From: Klebsiella oxytoca
Lineage (GTDB): Bacteria > Pseudomonadota > Gammaproteobacteria > Enterobacterales > Enterobacteriaceae
Direction: 5' to 3'
Assembly: GCF_009707385.1 (NCBI RefSeq)
Contig: NZ_CP046115.1
Location: forward strand, 3,968,001-4,032,000
DNA length: 64,000 nucleotides
Shown piece by piece: positions 58,899 to 64,000 of the stretch. The position numbers and the translations under genes were made by a program. Below the pieces are notes generated by a model. That model searched no databases. It was not told the origin of the DNA and saw nothing but the letters and a program-made list of their open reading frames with translations. How positions within the stretch are numbered: the first letter of the stretch is position 1; each line of letters opens with the position of its first letter.

Positions 58899-60236
58899 CT
58901 ACTCTTTAAAGTCGGCTGCATCCAGCTCGTGGCGCGACAACAGCTTATAAAATTCGGTGCGATTGCGCCCCGCCATCCGCGCCGCATGCGTCACGTTGCC
59001 CTTAGTAATCTGCAGCAGCTTGCGCAGGTAATTTAGCTCAAACTGATTCCTCGCCTCGACAAACGTCGGCAGGGCGGTGTTTTCGCCTTCCAGCGCCTGC
59101 TCCACCAGCGCGTCGCTAATCACCGGCGATGAAGTCAGCGCCACGCACTGCTCGATAACGTTCACCAGCTGGCGCACGTTACCCGGCCATTTGGCGGCCA
59201 TCAGACGCTTCATCGCATCCGTTGAGAAAGCGCGGACAAAGGGTTTGTGGCGATCGGCAGACTGGCGCAGCAGGTGGTTAGCCAACAGCGGGATATCTTC
59301 CGTACGCTCGCCCAGCGGCGGGATTTTCAGACCTACCACATTCAGACGGTAAAACAGATCTTCGCGAAACTCGCCGCGCGCCATGGCCTTCGGCAGGTCG
59401 CGATGGGTGGCAGAAATAATCCGTACATCAATGTCGATATCGCGGTTGCTGCCCAGCGGGCGAACTTTACGCTCCTGAAGAACGCGCAGCAGTTTTACCT
59501 GTAACGCCACCGGCATATCGCCGATTTCATCGAGAAACAACGTCCCGCCTTCAGCGGCCTGAAAAAGTCCTTCACGGTTGCTGACCGCACCGGTAAAAGC
59601 GCCACGCGCGTGACCAAACAGCTCCGATTCCAGCAGCTGTTCGGGGAGCGCGCCGCAGTTAATGGCGATAAATGGTTTATCGCGACGCGGGCTGGCATTA
59701 TGGATAGCCTGAGCGACAATCTCTTTCCCGGTCCCGCTCTGGCCGTTAATCAGCACGCTGACGTCCGATTGCGCCACCATTCCGGCCTGCTCCAGCAGGC
59801 GCTCCATCAGCGGACTGCGGGTGACAATCGCCCGCCGCCAGCTCTCATCGGTTGTCGGCGCGCTCTGCTCCAGAGCGTCATCAATCGCCTTATACAGGGC
59901 GTCTTTATCTACCGGCTTGGTCAGAAAACTAAACACGCCCTGCTGCGTTGCCGCGACGGCATCCGGAATGGAGCCATGTGCGGTCAGGATAATCACCGGC
60001 ATTCCCGGCTGCACCTTCTGGATTTCACTGAACAGCTGCAGGCCATCCATCTCGTCCATCCGCAGATCGCTGACCACCAGATCCACTTTGTCACGGCCCA
60101 GCGTGCGCAGCGCTTCCGGCCCGCTCTCTGCGGTCAGCACGCTGTATCCTTCGCTGACAAGGCGCATGCCCAGCAGCTTCAGCAGCCCCGGATCGTCATC
60201 CACCAGAAGCAGGCGGGCGGGTTTACGGATCGTCAT
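58899..60236 (-). CDS. glrR: Sigma-54-dependent response regulator GlrR
   Basis: GlrR (YfhA/QseF) is the response regulator of GlrK and activates sigma-54 transcription of glmY. The ATG at 60236 gives 445 residues (E. coli 444) and overlaps the end of qseG by 14 bases. Seen: receiver domain with Asp57 (VVSDLRMDEMDG), AAA+ domain with Walker A NGQSGTGKE and the sigma-54 contact GAFTGA, and a C-terminal Fis-type HTH (THAARMAGRNRTEFYKLL). Confidence 0.98.
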   Translation of the reverse strand: MTIRKPARLLLVDDDPGLLKLLGMRLVSEGYSVLTAESGPEALRTLGRDKVDLVVSDLRMDEMDGLQLFSEIQKVQPGMPVIILTAHGSIPDAVAATQQGVFSFLTKPVDKDALYKAIDDALEQSAPTTDESWRRAIVTRSPLMERLLEQAGMVAQSDVSVLINGQSGTGKEIVAQAIHNASPRRDKPFIAINCGALPEQLLESELFGHARGAFTGAVSNREGLFQAAEGGTLFLDEIGDMPVALQVKLLRVLQERKVRPLGSNRDIDIDVRIISATHRDLPKAMARGEFREDLFYRLNVVGLKIPPLGERTEDIPLLANHLLRQSADRHKPFVRAFSTDAMKRLMAAKWPGNVRQLVNVIEQCVALTSSPVISDALVEQALEGENTALPTFVEARNQFELNYLRKLLQITKGNVTHAARMAGRNRTEFYKLLSRHELDAADFKE

Positions 60237-60927
60237 GAACCACCTCCGGGACTTTATCGCTGCCGTGCCCGGCATCGGAGCTGAAATTCCCGCCGGGTTT
60301 ACGGCTGGAGAGCTGGCGTTCGATGTCGGTAAGATTCTCCAGCTTGCGGGTCGTCAGTTCCAGCTGGCTGCGTAACTCGATTTCCTGCTGGCGCAACGTC
60401 TCCAGCTCCGCGTCGCTGGACTGCTGCAGTCTGGCGTAGCGGGAACGCTCGTCAATCAGCTGCAGCTGCCGGCTCTGGGCATCGCGCCAGAGCTGATAGA
60501 GCGGACGCACCTGTACGGCGATTTGCGCACTAAAGGTATCGAGACTGGCTACCAGCTCCCGACGCTCGTTGGGCGTGATTTTGGCATCAGCCAGTAAAAT
60601 GCCGCGCTTAAAGGCGTCCTGCCAGCTGTCGGCATTGTGCTGGCGAGCCTCCGCACGCGCCTGTACCGGAGCCAGACGATCCGCGCAGTCAATTCCCCGC
60701 AGCCAGTAAAGCGGATTTTTATCGCTGGCCTCGCTTTGCAGATTCCAGATATCGGCGCACTCGACCGAAAGAAAATCGGCGACCTGATGCTGCGGTAGCG
60801 CGGAGAGCGTTTTGCCATCCGCGGCGTGTGGTGATGTGGAGGCGGAACATCCCGCCAGCGCCAGGCATAAAATGCCTGACAGCAGCCATCCCTTCAGGGG
60901 ACGGACAAATGCGAAGAAGTGGGACAT
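60223..60927 (-). CDS. qseG: Outer-membrane lipoprotein QseG
   Basis: QseG (YfhG) is an outer-membrane lipoprotein that interacts with GlrK and promotes its activity. I use the ATG at 60927 (MSHFFAFVRP, 234 residues); a GTG at 60933 adds two residues. The lipobox is LALAGC with Ser at +2, which fits outer-membrane sorting. The body is helical with coiled-coil potential (RQQEIELRSQLELTTRKLEN). It lies between glrK and glrR. Confidence 0.94.
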   Translation of the reverse strand: MSHFFAFVRPLKGWLLSGILCLALAGCSASTSPHAADGKTLSALPQHQVADFLSVECADIWNLQSEASDKNPLYWLRGIDCADRLAPVQARAEARQHNADSWQDAFKRGILLADAKITPNERRELVASLDTFSAQIAVQVRPLYQLWRDAQSRQLQLIDERSRYARLQQSSDAELETLRQQEIELRSQLELTTRKLENLTDIERQLSSRKPGGNFSSDAGHGSDKVPEVVHDDP

Positions 60928-60947
60928 ATTCACCCGATAGTTATACG

Positions 60948-62396
60948 TTATTTTTTCCCGGACTCGGCGACGGGAAGCGTGATACGAAAACAGATAAGCC
61001 CTGATTTATCATCAATCAGACTCAGCTCGCCCTGCATTTGCCGTACACAGTCGCGGGCAATGCTTAGTCCCAGACCGCTACCTTTAACCGCCCCTTTACG
61101 CTGGTGGCTTCCCTGATAAAAAGGCTCAAAAATCATATTTCTCTCTGCGGGCGGGATCGGCTCACCATCGTTAGAGACCTCAATGCGCACCTGCTCGCCG
61201 TGCCGATAGCTATGGATTCGAATGTTACCGGATTCAGCACCATAGTGCACCGCATTGGAGTAGAGATTATCCAGCACGCTCACCAACAGCGCGGGCTCCG
61301 CCTCGCAAAAACGCTCGCTGAGCAGTAGTTCAGTATGCATCAGTTTAGCTCTTGCCGGCAGGCTATGGGCGGAAACCACGTTTTCCACCAGTTCGACCAG
61401 GTTGACCGTCTCGCGCGCAATCGGGCCATCGGCCTGTTTGCGGTTATAGTCCAGCAGCTGCTCAATCAGCTTTTGCAGGTTGCGGCTGCTGTTGTCCAGA
61501 ATTTCAACGATCTCCTGCTGTTCTGGCGTCAGCGGCCCGGCTACCCGATCAGCAAGCAGCTCCGTTCCTTCGCGCATGCTGGCCAGCGGGGTTTTCAGCT
61601 CATGGGAGAGATGGCGCAGGAACTGATGACGCTGGGACTCCAGCCATGCAAGGCGTTCGCTCAGCCAGATGATACGTTTGCCGACCGAACGCAGTTCGCG
61701 CGGACCGGTAAACAGCGCGGCATCGTCCAGCGATTTCCCCTCGCCCAGCCGGTTGATCATTCTTTCAATGCCCTTTACCGGGCCGATAATCATGCGGGTG
61801 AACAGCAGCACCAGCGCCAGGCTGAGCAAAAACAGCACTAACGCCTGCCAGCCAAAGAACTGGCCACGCTCGGCGATTTCCTGCTGCAGCTGCTGACCGC
61901 GCGAATAGACTACCGTTCGGGTCGCCTGCACCAGGTCGCTATTCGCCGAGGCAAAAGCTTCCAGTCTGGTCGCTGATTTCGCCGCCGGACCGCTATTTGT
62001 ACAATGCAGTTCGGCCAGATCGTCGAGATCCTGACGCAGCGCCTGCCAGATTTTCTCATCAGGCAGTACGCCCGCGTGGGCTTCGAGCATTTCACTGTAA
62101 CGCTGGCGCTGATTCTGGTAGACCCGCGCCAGCGTGGGGTCGTCCAGAACGCAATACTGTCGATAGCTGCGCTCCATCTCCAGCGACGCGTTTATCATCG
62201 CTTCGCTGCGGCGGGCATCAATGAGGGTGGTACGGTTAATATGCGCTGCCTGAGCGCTGAGCGCATTGAGGCTTTGCCACGCCTGCCACGCCAGCACCAG
62301 CAGCGGGAGCAGGATCAGCACAAAGGATAGCGTAACCAACTGGCGCAGCGAACGAGGAAAAAGAGAAAGTCGCTTCAAGGGTAGTGTCTCAATCAT
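60948..62396 (-). CDS. glrK: Sensor histidine kinase GlrK
   Basis: GlrK (YfhK/QseE) phosphorylates GlrR, and so controls glmY. The ATG at 62396 gives 482 residues; E. coli has about 475, and a TTG at 62378 is a possible homologous start, so the N-terminus is uncertain. Seen: two membrane spans (about 22-40 and 178-198) around a periplasmic helical sensor, a HAMP-like linker, the HisKA motif RHLSHELKTPLASM and a HATPase domain with N (DNLYSNAVHYGAE) and G boxes (KGSGLGLSIA). Confidence 0.96.
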   Translation of the reverse strand: MIETLPLKRLSLFPRSLRQLVTLSFVLILLPLLVLAWQAWQSLNALSAQAAHINRTTLIDARRSEAMINASLEMERSYRQYCVLDDPTLARVYQNQRQRYSEMLEAHAGVLPDEKIWQALRQDLDDLAELHCTNSGPAAKSATRLEAFASANSDLVQATRTVVYSRGQQLQQEIAERGQFFGWQALVLFLLSLALVLLFTRMIIGPVKGIERMINRLGEGKSLDDAALFTGPRELRSVGKRIIWLSERLAWLESQRHQFLRHLSHELKTPLASMREGTELLADRVAGPLTPEQQEIVEILDNSSRNLQKLIEQLLDYNRKQADGPIARETVNLVELVENVVSAHSLPARAKLMHTELLLSERFCEAEPALLVSVLDNLYSNAVHYGAESGNIRIHSYRHGEQVRIEVSNDGEPIPPAERNMIFEPFYQGSHQRKGAVKGSGLGLSIARDCVRQMQGELSLIDDKSGLICFRITLPVAESGKK

Positions 62397-62445
62397 TAGC
62401 CCATGACGATGCTAACTGAGGACGCAATAAACATCTACGCCAGAA

Positions 62446-62636
62446 ATAATAAAGCCAGGCTACTTTGAGCCTGGCTTTATTCAGAAATGAGGCGGTGCCT
62501 TACTCGACGTTTCGCCCGATGGCTGATAAAGCTGAGCTGTTATCAGGAGTTGGACGGCAGGCACCTGTTTGTGCGTCATTCGAAGTTTATGTAGCGCTTC
62601 CCGAAGGGGCTGACATAAGAAGGTGAATGAGCCACT
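62446..62636 (-). ncRNA. glmY: Small regulatory RNA GlmY
   Basis: GlmY is the decoy RNA that binds RapZ and thereby protects GlmZ, which activates glmS translation and glucosamine-6-phosphate synthesis. It lies between purL and glrK as in E. coli. The transcript read leftward starts AGTGGCTCATTCACC (62636), carries the hairpin CAGCCCCTTCGGGAAGCGCT and the conserved block GAATGACGCACAAACAGGTG, and ends in a terminator. The total, about 190 nt, fits the unprocessed E. coli RNA (about 184). Ends are by analogy, accurate to a few bases. Confidence 0.88.
62451..62478 (-). terminator. glmY intrinsic terminator
   Basis: The perfect stem AAAGCCAGGC/GCCTGGCTTT (62451-62460 with 62469-62478) has an 8-base loop and is followed leftward by ATTATTTC. 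It separates glmY from glrK. Confidence 0.88.
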
Positions 62637-62647
62637 GCCTGTAATTA

Positions 62648-62663
62648 TGCACGAACTATGCCA
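62648..62663 (-). promoter_or_regulatory. Overlapping sigma-54 and sigma-70 promoters of glmY
   Basis: On the minus strand TGGCATAGTTCGTGCA (62663-62648) has GG and GC separated by ten bases, the sigma-54 -24/-12 geometry, with two departures from TGGCAC-N5-TTGCA. The GC lies 13-14 bases before the RNA start at 62636. CATAAT, overlapping its end, can serve as a sigma-70 -10 box. The same overlap is known at E. coli glmY. Confidence 0.8.
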
Positions 62664-62752
62664 TAATACAAAATAATTTATTAACCAATTGAAATATAAA
62701 TGTTTTAAACCATTATATTGCTTTGATGATTGCGATCGTTTTTTGCCCGGAG

Positions 62753-62866
62753 TGTCGTTAATTAGCAACACCAGATGAATGATGTATTTATATCAATTCA
62801 AATCAATAAGTTATATGTCTCCATTTGGAGACACTGCTTTAACGCATTTGTCGGCGATCCCCGACA
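62753..62866. promoter_or_regulatory. Three GlrR-type activator sites and an IHF-type site upstream of glmY
   Basis: Three dyads fit the GlrR pattern TGTC-N10-GACA: 62753-62770 (right half AACA, degenerate), 62816-62833 (TGTCTCCATTTGGAGACA, exact) and 62849-62866 (TGTCGGCGATCCCCGACA, exact). An IHF consensus match AATCAATAAGTTA lies at 62801-62813 between the first two. Distances of about 115-230 bases from the promoter suit DNA looping to sigma-54 polymerase. Confidence 0.8.
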
Positions 62867-62897
62867 CCATTTACCGATGAGCATCACAAACAAAAAA

Positions 62898-62918
62898 GCC
62901 TCCTGCCAGGCAGGAGGC
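62898..62918 (-). terminator. purL terminator
   Basis: The stem GCCTCCTGCC/GGCAGGAGGC (62898-62918) is followed leftward by TTTTTTG. It lies 22 bases past the purL stop codon and ends the transcript before the glmY control region. Confidence 0.9.
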
Positions 62919-62939
62919 TCAACACGACTGATAAACGGG

Positions 62940-64000
62940 TTAGCCCAGCTGTTTGCGCGCGTTGCGGAAAATACGCATCCACGGGCTGTCTTCGCCCCAG
63001 TTTTCCGGGTGCCAGGAGTTCGATACGGTTCGGAAAACGCGCTCCGGATGCGGCATCATGATAGTCGCACGCCCGCTTTCGCTGGTTACCGCGGTGATAC
63101 CGTTCGGCGAACCGTTCGGGTTAGCCGGGTAGTTTTCCGTGACCTTACCGAAGTTATCGACGAAGCGCAGCGCCACCAGGCCTTTACTCTCAAGCTGCGC
63201 AAGATGCGCGCCGTCGCGGACTTCCACCTGGCCTTCACCGTGAGATACGGCAATCGGCATCATCGAACCTACCATTCCCTGCAGCAGCAGAGACGGGCTT
63301 TGAGTGACTTCAACCAGGCTGAAGCGCGCTTCAAAGCGGTCCGACTGGTTACGCACAAAGCGCGGCCACAGGTCGCTTCCCGGGATCAGCTCGCGCAGAT
63401 TAGACATCATCTGGCAACCGTTGCACACGCCCAGCGCCAGGGTCTGCGGACGATGGAAGAAGGTGGCAAACTCGTCGCGAACGCGCTCATTGAACAGGAT
63501 CGATTTCGCCCAGCCCTCACCTGCACCTAAAACGTCACCGTAAGAGAAGCCGCCGCAGGCTACCAGCGCGTGGAAATCAGCAAGACCGGTACGGCCCGCC
63601 AGCAGATCGCTCATATGCACGTCGATGGCATCAAAGCCGGCACGATGGAACGCCGCCGCCATTTCAACGTGAGAGTTTACGCCCTGCTCGCGCAAAACTG
63701 CGACCTTAGGACGCGCGCCGGTGGCAATATAAGGCGCAGCGATATCCTCATTGATATCAAAGGAGAGCTTCACGTTGAGGCCCGGATCGGCATCGTTGGC
63801 TTTCGCGTTGTGCTCCTGGTCAGCGCATTCCGGGTTATCGCGCAGACGCTGCATCTGCCAGGTGGTTTCCGCCCACCACATACGCAGCGTGGTACGGCTT
63901 TCGCTGAATACCGGATGACCGTCGGCCTCGATGACGAAGCGATCGCTCGCCGTAGCCTGGCCAAGATAGTGAACGCAATCCGCCAGGCCATGAGCAGCCA
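62940..64000 (-). CDS. purL: Phosphoribosylformylglycinamidine synthase, C-terminal part (cut by window edge)
   Basis: PurL makes FGAM from FGAR with glutamine and ATP in purine synthesis. About 353 C-terminal codons are present and the gene continues beyond 64000. The class I glutamine amidotransferase domain is visible: [20 protein letters not shown], the nucleophile Cys in [10 protein letters not shown], and the His/Glu pair near [10 protein letters not shown]. The last residues are [10 protein letters not shown]. The partial state is an edge effect, not a truncation. Confidence 0.98.
   Translation of the reverse strand, partial: AAHGLADCVHYLGQATASDRFVIEADGHPVFSESRTTLRMWWAETTWQMQRLRDNPECADQEHNAKANDADPGLNVKLSFDINEDIAAPYIATGARPKVAVLREQGVNSHVEMAAAFHRAGFDAIDVHMSDLLAGRTGLADFHALVACGGFSYGDVLGAGEGWAKSILFNERVRDEFATFFHRPQTLALGVCNGCQMMSNLRELIPGSDLWPRFVRNQSDRFEARFSLVEVTQSPSLLLQGMVGSMMPIAVSHGEGQVEVRDGAHLAQLESKGLVALRFVDNFGKVTENYPANPNGSPNGITAVTSESGRATIMMPHPERVFRTVSNSWHPENWGEDSPWMRIFRNARKQLG

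Larger units (their letters stand above)
62397..62939. other. glrK-purL intergenic region (543 bases)
   Basis: This gap contains the glmY RNA gene with its terminator, overlapping sigma-54 and sigma-70 promoters, three GlrR-type sites, an IHF-type site and the purL terminator. No protein gene is supported. Its right half (about 62660-62840) is AT-rich. Confidence 0.85.

Noticed and set aside
62940..64000. Apparent truncation of purL
   Set aside because: The frame runs open to the last base of the window, so the gene is cut by the window edge and not broken.

Overview
The window is a stretch of an enterobacterial chromosome. Gene order (guaA-guaB-xseA ... der-bamB-yfgM-hisS-ispG-rodZ-rlmN-ndk-pbpC-yfhM ... 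sseA-sseB-pepB-isc operon-trmJ-suhB-yfhR-csiE-hca-glyA-hmp-glnB-glrR-qseG-glrK-glmY-purL) and protein lengths follow the Escherichia coli backbone almost gene for gene. The GC-rich coding sequence (judged by eye), the Klebsiella-style REP sequences and the yphA/glyA junction without the intervening yph genes suggest Klebsiella, Raoultella or a close relative. No tRNA, rRNA, insertion sequence, integrase or CRISPR array was seen.

Layout. (1) 1-7913: an accessory chaperone-usher fimbrial locus with an AT-rich leader, a winged-helix regulator, a major pilin, a chaperone, an usher, a LuxR-type regulator inside the operon, a tip adhesin of mosaic composition and a second chaperone. It ends at a terminator facing guaA. 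(2) 8078-12944: guaBA (GMP synthesis, with a PurR-like operator), xseA and the zinc-ribbon gene yfgJ. (3) 13086-13916: a small accessory pair encoding stand-alone periplasmic TolA-like and TonB-like C-terminal domains. (4) 14076-30673: der, bamB, yfgM, hisS, ispG, rodZ, rlmN, ndk, pbpC and yfhM, all leftward, with a tandem intergenic repeat before ndk. (5) 30674-33518: an accessory pair (unknown membrane transporter plus M20 amidohydrolase) behind an intergenic region holding three perfect dyads. (6) 33643-42428: sseA, sseB, a REP pair, pepB and the complete iscRSUA-hscBA-fdx-iscX operon with two abutting IscR sites and two internal hairpins. (7) 42646-48438: trmJ, suhB, yfhR, a two-gene ZevAB-like metal transport module and csiE. 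(8) 48435-55613: the hca 3-phenylpropionate/cinnamate catabolic genes (hcaT, hcaR, hcaEFCBD) and yphA. (9) 55671-64000: glyA, hmp, glnB, glrR-qseG-glrK, the small RNA gene glmY with its sigma-54 promoter and GlrR sites, and the 3' part of purL, cut by the window edge.

Several regulatory circuits can be read directly: IscR autoregulation, NsrR control of hmp, PurR control of guaBA and glyA/hmp, and the GlrK/GlrR-sigma-54-GlmY loop next to its own two-component genes. The core genes look intact and ordinary. The least explained parts are the TolA/TonB-domain pair, the regulator embedded in the fimbrial operon with its mosaic adhesin, and the transporter/amidohydrolase pair with its palindromes. 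I did not find a clear, wholly new system.
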